NCBI GenBank assembly: GCA_938041275.1
Contig: CALISH010000120.1
Location: forward strand, 1-7,379
Source: an uncultured Solobacterium sp.
GTDB lineage: Bacteria; Bacillota_I; Bacilli_A; Erysipelotrichales; Erysipelotrichaceae
Direction: 5' to 3'
DNA: 7,379 nucleotides
Shown here: in pieces, positions 1-6,547 of the stretch
How the letters are laid out: each line of letters starts with the position of its first letter
Position numbering within the stretch: position 1 is the stretch's first letter
Program-made: the position numbers and the translations under genes
Notes under the pieces: generated by a model
What the model saw: only the letters and a program-made list of their open reading frames with translations
The model's database searches: none
What the model was told of the DNA's origin: nothing

Positions 1-2
1 TT

Positions 3-401
3 AACGAAGGAATCGAAAATCACCTACGTAAATGTGCTGCAGATAACGATACATATGAAGGCTTCTTAAGGGATGCCACAACCTATCGTTACACCAGCAA
101 TCGCATCCGTCGTAGTATCTTACAAGCGATGGTACAGTTAACAAAATACGAAGCACAACGTCTACCAGCACTTGACCACTTACGTATCCTTGCCTTCAAT
201 GACACTGGCAAGAAATGGCTCCATGATATGCGTAAAGAAGATATCCGTATCTGTAGTAAGTTTGCGGATGTACCATTCCCATGGAGGGCTCTAGAATATC
301 GTAGTACCCTACTCTATACCAGTGTATTACCAAGTGAAGAAAGAAAACGTCTACTAAAATTAGAAATCAGTGGTGCTCACTATATCTCTTCAGAATATTA
401 G
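3..401 (+). CDS. tmcAL: tRNA(Met) cytidine acetate ligase TmcAL (YlbM family), C-terminal part, 5' end outside window
   Basis: TmcAL activates acetate with ATP and transfers it to cytidine 34 of elongator tRNA-Met, making ac4C in the cytoplasm; it is the Firmicute counterpart of the acetyl-CoA enzyme TmcA. The frame is open from the window edge to the TAG at 399-401, giving 132 residues. The family is about 400 residues long, so only the C-terminal third is here; the N-terminal nucleotidyltransferase motifs are outside. Recognition rests on the NEGIENHL segment at the start (EGxENR-like in relatives), the RYTSNRIRR motif (visible residues 29-37), and the following helical tail with LRILAFNDTGKKWL, which matches the usual L-R-V-L-G-F-N block. 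A later ATG at 129 is internal and should not be taken as the start. The gene converges on the ABC permease gene, with 59 bases between the two stops. No sign of decay is seen. Confidence 0.82.
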   Translation, partial: NEGIENHLRKCAADNDTYEGFLRDATTYRYTSNRIRRSILQAMVQLTKYEAQRLPALDHLRILAFNDTGKKWLHDMRKEDIRICSKFADVPFPWRALEYRSTLLYTSVLPSEERKRLLKLEISGAHYISSEY

Positions 402-428
402 ATTGTCTAATGTTCTTTTCATTTGAAA

Positions 429-450
429 AGAAGGTACCAAAGTACCTTCT
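429..450 (-). terminator. Hairpin terminator of the permease gene, in the convergent gap
   Basis: A perfect 9-bp stem (429-437 with 442-450, AGAAGGTAC/GTACCTTCT on the plus strand) closes a 4-base loop. Read on the minus strand it starts 10 bases after the permease stop and runs into a short T-rich stretch (CTTCTTTTC), as a rho-independent terminator should. On the plus strand the stem is followed by AGATAATTC, which has no U-run, so termination of tmcAL from the other side would be weak. The U-run is only moderate even on the minus strand. Confidence 0.65.
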
Positions 451-460
451 AGATAATTCA

Positions 461-3178
461 CTAAATATTTTCGATGCGTAATTCTTCAATTACATTATTT
501 CTTCGTATCTTTCTTGTTGTATACAACATGGTGATAAACACAACTACAAATACCATGGCGATTGCTAGTAGTACACTGGCATAAGGAATGAAGTAATCAA
601 CTTGTACCATCTGATTAATCACATGATGGATAAAGAATGAAAAGATAAACGATATTGGAAGTCCAATCGCTAAGCTTCGACCGCCATAGATTAAACATTC
701 ATAATCCAACATTTTTTGGAAGCTCTTCTCAGACATTCCAACCGATCGTAACATCGCAAACTCTTTCCTTCGAAGAATGATGTTCGTTGAAATCGTATTA
801 AATACATTCGCAATCGATATAACACCAATTAGAAGAATGAATCCATACGAGAATACATTTATTACTAAGATAAACATACGATTATTTTGACGTTCACGAT
901 CAAAGTCATAGATTCTATCTGCACTCCAACCATTGTCTTTTTGAATCTTTTCAAGTTGTTGAGCAACACTTGCATGGTTATCTGTCTGTATACCAATTTC
1001 TGGATTTGATAATCGTTGAATATAGCTCGTATCTGTATTTTCAAATAGCGTCGTCGCCATACTTCTTGGATAGATTAGCTGCATTGTGTTACGACTTAAT
1101 GTGAATAGATTCTCTTTAATTTGTGTGCCTGCCACAAGTGGGATATCAATATCAATTTCTTCAACTGGATAGAGTTTTGCTTTACGCATATCTAGGTTTT
1201 CATAACTTTTCATTTCTTCGATATACTCTATCGGATAGAAGAGATAATACTGCTTGCCATCTTTAATATATGGCTCATGTAAACTTGCATACCCTTCTAT
1301 CTGTTTGTATTCACGAACAAACATTGGTACATTGTTTGCCTCAGTATCTATTACTGAAACATCCCTAGAAAGTGCCTTACCATCTCTCATAAATTGTTGT
1401 ACAGCATGATTGTATAGTAATCCCTTTGGATTATTCTTATCAAAATAATCAGATGGTTCAATCTTGTTTTGTTTACACAAATTCTTAAATGCATCATCAT
1501 CCACAAAAACTAGTTCAACATTCACACCTACCGCATCCTTGATACGGCGAAGATACTGTTGGTTCTCTGCTGTCCAGTATTCAGACGCAATGTAATTACG
1601 TTGAATATAGGCTTCATCGAAAATTTTCTGCGTGATAGCGATATTTTGAATTTCTGGTATTGCCTTAATGACATTAAAACGCTGGGTAACATCTTCTCGT
1701 TCATCAGTGTATGCATTGTACATGACATTCATCTTGTGATCATTACTACTCTGTATTAGTAACATCTTATTTACATATTGTGTTAAAGATGCGGCAGAAA
1801 TAAATAGTATGACACTTAACGCTAGTGAAAGAATTGTAGAACGATACTTACGTTTATTACGTTTGAAATTCTTAGTAGCCATTACACCTGCAAATCCAAA
1901 TAATTTCTGAGTGAGCTTTGTAGTTTTTACTTCGTTAGGTTTGATGATGATTTCATCACTTTGACGAATGGCCTCAATCGCAGATTTATGAATTGCCTTA
2001 TATGCCGGAATATATGCCGCAACAATCGTCGTCACTAGGCATATCATAACTGCGATAAGAATTGGTAACGGACTAATCACCAAACGTAAACCTATTCCAA
2101 CTTTATTTGCAATATTCGCAATGAAGTTATTTTGAACCCAAGCAAGTGTGACACCAATTCCAACGCATCCAACAATCACACCCAATACAATACCAATGAT
2201 TGCAAGTAGAAATGCTTCAAATAGAACCATGCGACGAATCTGACGATTGGAAGCACCGATGGACCTCATAATTCCAAATTGACGAATACGTTCACTGATA
2301 GAAATAGAGAATGAATTATAAATCAGTGAAATAGAACCATAGGCAATGAGTAGTACGAGTATTGTTGTTAAACCAATTAGTACTGACCGTTCCCCACTTG
2401 CTTTAAATGCACCGTAGAAGCGTAACAAATCTGAATGTGGAACATAAGAATCCGAAATTGTTTGACGCAGTAAGAATTCCTGCATTTTACTTGGCGACTG
2501 TATTGTTAAAAATAGTTTCTGACTATCTGTATGGAAACCATTTGTAATGCATGTATAACCAGGACAAGAAAACTCCTCAATCTCAAATGGTAGACGTTCC
2601 ATAATACCAACAATCGTAAAAGTATGTTTGGTTGTATTCTTCAAACTCTCTTTTTCCTGGTATGGTGTATTGTCAGAAAGTTGTTCTTTCTCTATGAAAC
2701 GTTGTCCTGTTTCTAGAGTAATCGTATCCCCTACTTGATATTTCTCTTTTGCGTTCGCAAGAAAGTTCTCTGGTAATAGGATTTCATCTTCTTTTTCAGG
2801 CATACGACCTGAAACTAAATTGATTGGGAATAATGCATGTTCCATATCCCCTAAAGACTGTACGAGAAGATATGGTTTATAATCATTCTCATTAGCAACT
2901 TCTGCCCAACCAAGCGTATATATATTTTCGTATTGTTCAATTTGCTTGTTTGTTTTCGCTTCTTCTAAGCCGTCTTTATTTACATTATTCATGATGACTT
3001 GCCACTCACCTGTTACGGCAATCTCACGATTCTTTAAGAATTGGTATCCACTATACGCACCTTCAATCACAGCTGTAAATAGTGCCATAGACACAATAAT
3101 ACCAATCAAAGTTACAATCGTTCTGGTCTTATTCTTGGAAAGATAACATTGTGTAAGTTTTGTAAATATACTCATCAT
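461..3178 (-). CDS. Large double-FtsX-domain ABC transporter permease (MacB/type VII-like, 905 aa)
   Basis: Membrane subunit of an ABC system probably acting on a substrate at the outer face of the membrane, such as a peptide, antibiotic or lipid; the substrate cannot be read from sequence. Hydrophobic segments near residues 20-40, 266-289, 316-346, 371-392, 447-468, 768-795, 828-852 and 865-888 give eight helices in two 4-helix units. Each unit carries a large extracytoplasmic domain after its first helix (about 41-265 and 469-767). The FtsX coupling signature appears twice: RQFGIMRSIGAS at 299-310 and RKEFAMLRSVGMS at 804-816. This differs from BceB permeases, which are about 650 residues with ten helices and one extracellular domain. 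It is translationally coupled to the ATPase: the ATPase TAA and the first ATG share one base. A second ATG at 3175-3173 lies 7 bases from the GAGG core and may be the true start, giving 904 aa. The gene ends in TAG ahead of a hairpin terminator. Confidence 0.88.
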   Translation of the reverse strand: MMSIFTKLTQCYLSKNKTRTIVTLIGIIVSMALFTAVIEGAYSGYQFLKNREIAVTGEWQVIMNNVNKDGLEEAKTNKQIEQYENIYTLGWAEVANENDYKPYLLVQSLGDMEHALFPINLVSGRMPEKEDEILLPENFLANAKEKYQVGDTITLETGQRFIEKEQLSDNTPYQEKESLKNTTKHTFTIVGIMERLPFEIEEFSCPGYTCITNGFHTDSQKLFLTIQSPSKMQEFLLRQTISDSYVPHSDLLRFYGAFKASGERSVLIGLTTILVLLIAYGSISLIYNSFSISISERIRQFGIMRSIGASNRQIRRMVLFEAFLLAIIGIVLGVIVGCVGIGVTLAWVQNNFIANIANKVGIGLRLVISPLPILIAVMICLVTTIVAAYIPAYKAIHKSAIEAIRQSDEIIIKPNEVKTTKLTQKLFGFAGVMATKNFKRNKRKYRSTILSLALSVILFISAASLTQYVNKMLLIQSSNDHKMNVMYNAYTDEREDVTQRFNVIKAIPEIQNIAITQKIFDEAYIQRNYIASEYWTAENQQYLRRIKDAVGVNVELVFVDDDAFKNLCKQNKIEPSDYFDKNNPKGLLYNHAVQQFMRDGKALSRDVSVIDTEANNVPMFVREYKQIEGYASLHEPYIKDGKQYYLFYPIEYIEEMKSYENLDMRKAKLYPVEEIDIDIPLVAGTQIKENLFTLSRNTMQLIYPRSMATTLFENTDTSYIQRLSNPEIGIQTDNHASVAQQLEKIQKDNGWSADRIYDFDRERQNNRMFILVINVFSYGFILLIGVISIANVFNTISTNIILRRKEFAMLRSVGMSEKSFQKMLDYECLIYGGRSLAIGLPISFIFSFFIHHVINQMVQVDYFIPYASVLLAIAMVFVVVFITMLYTTRKIRRNNVIEELRIENI

Positions 3179-3864
3179 TACACCTCACGGATTCTTTCGT
3201 CTCTTGTAATCTTTCCATCTTCGATTGAGATAATACGGTCTGCCTGTAAGGCAATACTTTCATCATGGGTAATGATGATCATTGTCTGTTGGTATTTTTT
3301 ATTTGATAACTTTAATAGTTCTACAATTTCTTGGCTATTTTTACTATCGAGGTTACCAGTCGGTTCATCCGCAAGTACGATAGCTGGAGCGTTCATAAGT
3401 GCTCTACCAATGGATACGCGTTGTTGTTGTCCACCAGAAAGTTGGTTTGGTAGATTTTTACGTCTTTCCTGTAGACCTAACACATGCAATAACTCTTCAA
3501 GGCGTTCTTTGTTAACTTCTTTTCCATCCATTAATACAGGTAATGTAATATTCTCTTCTGCATTTAAAACAGGAATCAAATTATAGAATTGGTAAATTAA
3601 ACCAACTTTTCTTCGACGGAATACCGCAAGTTGTTCTTCGTTTTGCGCATAGACATCCTGTCCACCTACAAATACTTTTCCACGTGTTGGTTTATCAACC
3701 CCTCCTAACATATGTAATAGAGTTGATTTACCTGATCCTGATGGACCAATGATTGCCACAAATTCACCTTGTTCAATCGTAAACGAAACATTATCCAGGG
3801 CTTTTACTTCATTTTCCCCTTTCCCGTATATTTTTGTTAAGTGTTCAATACGTAAGACTTCCAT
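3178..3864 (-). CDS. ABC transporter ATP-binding protein, MacB/LolD type (228 aa)
   Basis: Cytoplasmic ATPase that drives the downstream FtsX-type permease. All nucleotide-binding motifs are intact in the 228-aa product: Walker A GPSGSGKST at 40-48, Q-loop glutamine Q92 in LIYQFYNL, signature LSGGQQQR at 142-149, Walker B IVLADEP with catalytic E167, D-loop NLDS at 171-174 and H-loop H200. Length and the order MEVLRIEHLTKIYGKG fit the LolD/MacB/BceA group of exporter and mechanotransmission ATPases. The open frame continues upstream to an ATG at 4032, but those extra 56 codons cross the kinase 3' end, a terminator and a promoter and resemble nothing in the family. The ATG at 3864 sits 7 bases after GGGAGGA and is the real start. 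The TAA overlaps the permease start by one base, so the two subunits are co-translated. Expression probably comes from the promoter at 3888-3921. Confidence 0.94.
   Translation of the reverse strand: MEVLRIEHLTKIYGKGENEVKALDNVSFTIEQGEFVAIIGPSGSGKSTLLHMLGGVDKPTRGKVFVGGQDVYAQNEEQLAVFRRRKVGLIYQFYNLIPVLNAEENITLPVLMDGKEVNKERLEELLHVLGLQERRKNLPNQLSGGQQQRVSIGRALMNAPAIVLADEPTGNLDSKNSQEIVELLKLSNKKYQQTMIIITHDESIALQADRIISIEDGKITRDERIREV
3181..3186 (-). promoter_or_regulatory. Ribosome binding site of the permease, between two candidate ATGs
   Basis: GAGGTG lies inside the last codons of the ATPase gene. Its GAGG core (3183-3186) is 4 bases from the first ATG (3178) and 7 bases from the second ATG (3175). 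The spacing favours the second, while the TAATG stop-start overlap favours coupled initiation at the first. The difference is one methionine. Confidence 0.6.
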
Positions 3865-3871
3865 ATGAAAA

Positions 3872-3878
3872 TCCTCCC
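3872..3878 (-). promoter_or_regulatory. Strong ribosome binding site fixing the ATPase start at 3864
   Basis: GGGAGGA, nearly a perfect anti-Shine-Dalgarno match, lies 7 bases upstream of the ATG at 3864-3862. It rules out the longer frame beginning at 4032 as the natural start. Confidence 0.88.
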
Positions 3879-3887
3879 TATATCTAC

Positions 3888-3921
3888 AGTATAAAAAGCA
3901 AATGTGACACAATGATGACAA
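3888..3921 (-). promoter_or_regulatory. Promoter with PhoB-like direct-repeat operator for the ABC transporter operon
   Basis: On the minus strand, TTGTCAT (3921-3915) and GTGTCAC (3910-3904) form two TGTCA direct repeats exactly 11 bp apart, separated by CATT. Ten bases further on is a -10 hexamer TATACT (3893-3888; TATAAT has one mismatch). No good -35 hexamer sits at 16-18 bp; the downstream repeat occupies that place. This is the layout of PhoB-type activated promoters (two 7-mers, 4-base gap, about 10 bp to the -10), and 11-bp direct repeats are the usual target of OmpR-family dimers. An OmpR-family regulator is encoded two genes upstream, so it is the likely ligand. The predicted transcript starts near 3881, giving a short leader with the GGGAGGA site. 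The repeats and spacing are visible; regulator identity is inferred. Confidence 0.68.
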
Positions 3922-3933
3922 TTTGGAAGATTT

Positions 3934-3956
3934 AAAAAATCCTGTTTTCACAGGAT
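3934..3956 (-). terminator. Rho-independent terminator directly after the kinase gene
   Basis: A 7-bp stem (ATCCTGT at 3939-3945 with ACAGGAT at 3950-3956) with a 4-base loop is followed on the minus strand by a T-run ending near 3934. The stem begins at the last base of the kinase TGA. It should stop much of the regulator-kinase transcript before the transporter genes, so the two gene pairs can be expressed at different levels. Confidence 0.75.
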
Positions 3957-4957
3957 CAAATAATTTGTTTATAGAAACGTACACTAAAGCAAGCTCCACC
4001 ATCCGTATGATTCTTAACACTGATAGTTCCATTTTGAGCAGTGATAATCATGCGGGCAAATGCTAGACCAATCCCTACACTTTCCGGCTTTGCGTTTTTC
4101 CCCTTATAAAAGCGTTCAAACATGTATGGGATATCTTCCTCCGGAATACCTTCTCCATTATCTTGCACAATCACTTCTGTGTATAATGGATTTTCACTGA
4201 CATTCAGTTGAATTGTACCACTATCTGGAGTGTGTTCCATCGCATTCTTGATAAGATTACTGAAGGCTTCCATCGTCCATTGCTCATCAACGAACATCTT
4301 TTCATTTGAGCAGTTGAGAACACACTTCTGTTCTTTTAGTTCCATCGGAATTGCGAACGGTTCTATCGCCTTTGTCAGGATGTCTTTTGCAAGTATTTCA
4401 CGTCGATGGAAGATAGCAGTCTTCGCATCGATTTTGGACATCTTCAGTAATGTTTCAATTAACCACTGTAATTTCTCTAGTTGTTTCTTAATATCGCGAC
4501 GATAATAGAGTGCTTTATCATTTGAAAGATGCTCATCGTTTAAAACGGTTAACGATAAGTTAATCGATGTAAGTGGCGTCCGCATCTGATGAAAGATATC
4601 TGCGATTGCATTGGTTAAACGCACTTTATCTTTTTGTAGTAGTTCTGTTTGTTCGTTGAGTTTGATAATCATCTTTGAGATTTCATCACTTAGGATGGAT
4701 AATTCCCCTTCGTATTGATCATCAATCTGAATTGCATTACCATGTAGAACTTTATCTAATGATAAACTTAACTGTGCAATCTGCTTGTAACGCTTGATAG
4801 AGAAATAATAGTGTATTCCTACAAGCACAAGTGACAAGAATAGAAATAGGAATGCATATCCACCAATAAGAGGATATGTGATAAACATGCAGACAACACC
4901 GATCACGAAAGATATGAGGATCTCACGAAGAACATCTCGATTACGTAAATACTTCAT
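3956..4957 (-). CDS. Sensor histidine kinase with minimal extracellular loop (intramembrane-sensing type, 333 aa)
   Basis: Membrane-bound kinase of the two-component pair with the regulator upstream. Two hydrophobic segments (about 13-31 and 34-51) are separated by only a few residues, so there is no extracellular sensor domain, as in BceS-like intramembrane-sensing kinases, which take their signal from a partner ABC transporter. A short linker leads to the dimerisation helix with the phosphoacceptor H123 in IFHQMRTPLTS. The catalytic domain follows: N-box SNLIKNAMEHT (N238), G1 box DNGEGI 266-271, F-box FERFYKG 280-286 and G2 box GIGLAF 295-300. All key residues are present, and 333 residues is normal for the group. 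The start ATG comes one base after the regulator TAA, with GGATGG inside the regulator's last codons as its likely ribosome site. The adjoining transporter genes make them the probable source of the signal; this is inference from context. Confidence 0.92.
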   Translation of the reverse strand: MKYLRNRDVLREILISFVIGVVCMFITYPLIGGYAFLFLFLSLVLVGIHYYFSIKRYKQIAQLSLSLDKVLHGNAIQIDDQYEGELSILSDEISKMIIKLNEQTELLQKDKVRLTNAIADIFHQMRTPLTSINLSLTVLNDEHLSNDKALYYRRDIKKQLEKLQWLIETLLKMSKIDAKTAIFHRREILAKDILTKAIEPFAIPMELKEQKCVLNCSNEKMFVDEQWTMEAFSNLIKNAMEHTPDSGTIQLNVSENPLYTEVIVQDNGEGIPEEDIPYMFERFYKGKNAKPESVGIGLAFARMIITAQNGTISVKNHTDGGACFSVRFYKQII

Positions 4958-4958
4958 A

Positions 4959-5624
4959 TTAGTCCATCCTATATCCTAGTCCACGCACTGTTTTAATAAT
5001 CTTGGGATTTGTAGGATCATCTTCAATTTTCTCACGCAAGCGTTTGATGTATACCGTTACCGTATTATCATTCACAAAATCACCAGCAATATTCCAGATC
5101 TCATCGAGGAGTTGATCTCTTGTAAGTAGCTTACCACGATGATCAATAAAGAGTGTAAGTAGCTTATATTCAAGTGCAGATAAATTAATGATTGTATCCT
5201 TCTTTTTTACAATCGCCTTTTCAGTATCAACCTGTATGTCATCTAAAAGAATAATCGTTTGATGACCTGCGTGACGACGTAAGACATTCTTGATACGAGA
5301 TAGTAATTCCTTTGGACGGAATGGTTTCGTAATATAGTCATCTGCACCGATATTTAATCCTCTAACAACTGTTTCTTCGTCAGAAGATGCACTCAAAAAG
5401 ATAACTGGCAATTGGATTTTTTGTGCCATATTACATACCGCAAAGCCATCACCATCTTTTAAAGAAACATCCAGCAGCAATAATCGATATTGTGTTGTCT
5501 TAAGAAGTTGTTCCGCTTCTTTTTGTCCACTGGCATAATCTGAGGTAAACCCCTCTAAATTAAGATATTCCTGTAAGGAGTGAACAATTGCGAAATCATC
5601 TTCCACAAGTAGTATTTTCGTCAT
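4959..5624 (-). CDS. OmpR/PhoB-family response regulator (221 aa)
   Basis: DNA-binding partner of the kinase encoded one base downstream. The receiver domain (about 3-115) has the acidic pair D9/D10, phosphoacceptor D52 in LLLLDVSLKDGDG, S79 in FLSAS and K100 in TKPF. The winged-helix domain (about 126-219) contains LSALEYKLLTLF, the LLTRDQLLDEIW helix, the recognition-helix block DNTVTVYIKRLREKI and the closing RTVRGLGYR-type wing (KTVRGLGYRMD). The frame is open upstream to an ATG at 5699, but the extra 25 residues would be encoded by the terminator hairpin of the neighbouring gene. The start at 5624 gives MTKILLVEDD, is typical for the family and has AGAGGA 6 bases upstream. No convincing promoter is visible between 5625 and 5667; TATGCT is the best -10 and has no good -35, so low-level expression or read-through from the yebC-type gene is possible. 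Confidence 0.95.
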   Translation of the reverse strand: MTKILLVEDDFAIVHSLQEYLNLEGFTSDYASGQKEAEQLLKTTQYRLLLLDVSLKDGDGFAVCNMAQKIQLPVIFLSASSDEETVVRGLNIGADDYITKPFRPKELLSRIKNVLRRHAGHQTIILLDDIQVDTEKAIVKKKDTIINLSALEYKLLTLFIDHRGKLLTRDQLLDEIWNIAGDFVNDNTVTVYIKRLREKIEDDPTNPKIIKTVRGLGYRMD

Positions 5625-5630
5625 ATCATT

Positions 5631-5636
5631 TCCTCT
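5631..5636 (-). promoter_or_regulatory. Ribosome binding site fixing the response regulator start at 5624
   Basis: AGAGGA lies 6 bases before the ATG at 5624-5622. This supports the 221-residue product over the longer frame that begins at 5699 inside the neighbouring terminator region. Confidence 0.85.
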
Positions 5637-5666
5637 GCATCCATAGTAGCATAAGCCCTTACGAAA

Positions 5667-5693
5667 GAAAAACTCTTCCCAATCAGGAAGAGT
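5667..5693 (-). terminator. Rho-independent terminator of the YebC-family gene
   Basis: On the minus strand an 8-bp stem (ACTCTTCC/GGAAGAGT, 5672-5679 with 5686-5693) with a 6-base loop is followed by TTTTTCTTTC. It lies 11 bases after the YebC stop codon and isolates that gene from the downstream two-component genes. Confidence 0.85.
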
Positions 5694-5704
5694 ATTCATG
5701 CATG

Positions 5705-6433
5705 TTATTCGTTGATGATAGCGTTATGGTAAACCTTGTTTACATCATCTGCTTCATTGAGCATATCCATTAACTTATGGAACGCTTCAATTTCTTCAGG
5801 ATCAGTAAGTGTTACATATTCATTTGGTAACATTGTTGTTTCACATGTTTCAAACTCAATATTTGGCAATAGCTTTTCAATCGCATCCTGTGCCTTACCG
5901 AAATCAGTGAACGCTGTCTTAACAGTCATCACACCATCTTCGATTGTAAGGTCAGTAACATCAACCTCAGCTTCTAATAATGCCTCAAGCATAGCGTCTT
6001 CATCCGCATAGTTAAATACGAATAGACCAACTGATTCATAGTTGTAAGAAACACCACCAGCGTTAACCATCTTAGCACCCTTTGACTTATTGAATGCTGT
6101 CTTAACTTCCGTCATAGAACGATTTGTATTATCTGTTAAGCAATCTACAATGACTGTAGAGTTACCAGGACCAAATCCTTCATAGCGTGCTTCTGTATAG
6201 TTTTCGTCTGTTCCACCCTTTGCTTTGTCGATTGCTCTCTTAATAACATCGGCAGGTACTTGGTTGGATTTTGCTTCAGCAATCTTTCTCTTTAAAGAAA
6301 GATTCATATCTGGATCAGGAACACCACTCTTTGCAGCAATATATAATTCCTTTCCAAAACGTGAATATAACTTTGATTTAATTGCAGCAGTCTTTGCCAT
6401 TGAGGCTGCACGGACTTCATGCGCTCTTCCCAT
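5705..6433 (-). CDS. YebC/PmpR-family translation factor, YeeN/YebC2-like (242 aa)
   Basis: Members of this family were long annotated as transcriptional regulators. Some, including YebC2 of Bacillus subtilis, are reported to relieve ribosome stalling at proline-rich stretches alongside EF-P; the mitochondrial relative TACO1 also acts in translation. The product has the family hallmarks: GVPDPDMNLSLK at 37-48, AIDKAKGG at 67-74, YEGFGPG at 84-90, LTDNTNR at 99-105 and the C-terminal VYHN at 234-237. The N-terminus MGRAHEVRAASMAKTA matches the YeeN-like branch rather than the MAGHSKW form of classical YebC. A TTG two codons upstream (6439) keeps the frame open, but AAGAAGG is 8 bases from the ATG at 6433 and only 2 from the TTG, so the ATG is chosen. 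The gene has its own promoter and terminator and appears monocistronic. Assignment to the family is firm; the stalling-relief role is carried over from relatives. Confidence 0.92.
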   Translation of the reverse strand: MGRAHEVRAASMAKTAAIKSKLYSRFGKELYIAAKSGVPDPDMNLSLKRKIAEAKSNQVPADVIKRAIDKAKGGTDENYTEARYEGFGPGNSTVIVDCLTDNTNRSMTEVKTAFNKSKGAKMVNAGGVSYNYESVGLFVFNYADEDAMLEALLEAEVDVTDLTIEDGVMTVKTAFTDFGKAQDAIEKLLPNIEFETCETTMLPNEYVTLTDPEEIEAFHKLMDMLNEADDVNKVYHNAIINE

Positions 6434-6441
6434 ATTCAATA

Positions 6442-6448
6442 CCTTCTT
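6442..6448 (-). promoter_or_regulatory. Ribosome binding site fixing the YebC-family start at 6433
   Basis: AAGAAGG is 8 bases upstream of the ATG at 6433-6431. The in-frame TTG at 6439-6437 is only 2 bases away, too close for normal initiation. Confidence 0.75.
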
Positions 6449-6468
6449 TCATAAAAATAGCCGTTGAT

Positions 6469-6497
6469 ATTATACCAAAACTGTGCCTTATTGTGAA
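6469..6497 (-). promoter_or_regulatory. Sigma-A-type promoter of the YebC-family gene
   Basis: Minus strand: -35 TTCACA (6497-6492, one mismatch to TTGACA), a 17-base spacer and a perfect -10 TATAAT (6474-6469), preceded by TGG to give an extended -10. A T-rich stretch lies just upstream of the -35. The predicted transcript starts about 28 bases before the ATG. The match suggests strong, constitutive expression. Confidence 0.85.
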
Positions 6498-6547
6498 GAA
6501 AAAACAATTGAAGTCTAACCTTAAACCGTATCCCTATGCCCTGTTTG

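Noticed and set aside
129..401. A 90-residue gene starting at ATG 129
   Set aside because: The same frame is open back to the window edge and the upstream residues belong to the TmcAL C-terminal region, so 129 is an internal methionine.
3149..3586. A 145-codon plus-strand frame opposite the ATPase gene
   Set aside because: It is antisense to the conserved ABC signature and Walker B region, has no ribosome site and its translation is a serine/cysteine-rich shadow.
4230..4505. A 91-codon plus-strand frame opposite the kinase catalytic region
   Set aside because: Antisense shadow of conserved kinase motifs, with no start signals or family resemblance.
461..5624. A canonical BceRS-BceAB bacitracin-resistance module
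   Set aside because: The kinase and gene order are similar, but the permease has eight predicted helices, two outer domains and about 905 residues, so the name and the substrate would be misleading.
5625..5667. A promoter for the regulator-kinase pair
   Set aside because: TATGCT and TACTAT are possible -10 elements, but no acceptable -35 or extended -10 accompanies them, so I did not annotate one.
5625..5699. A short leader peptide before the response regulator
   Set aside because: The frame is contiguous with the regulator and covers a terminator stem; there is no independent ribosome site before ATG 5699.
5736..6011. A 91-codon plus-strand frame opposite the YebC-family gene
   Set aside because: Serine-rich, low-complexity antisense translation of a well-conserved gene, with no ribosome binding site.
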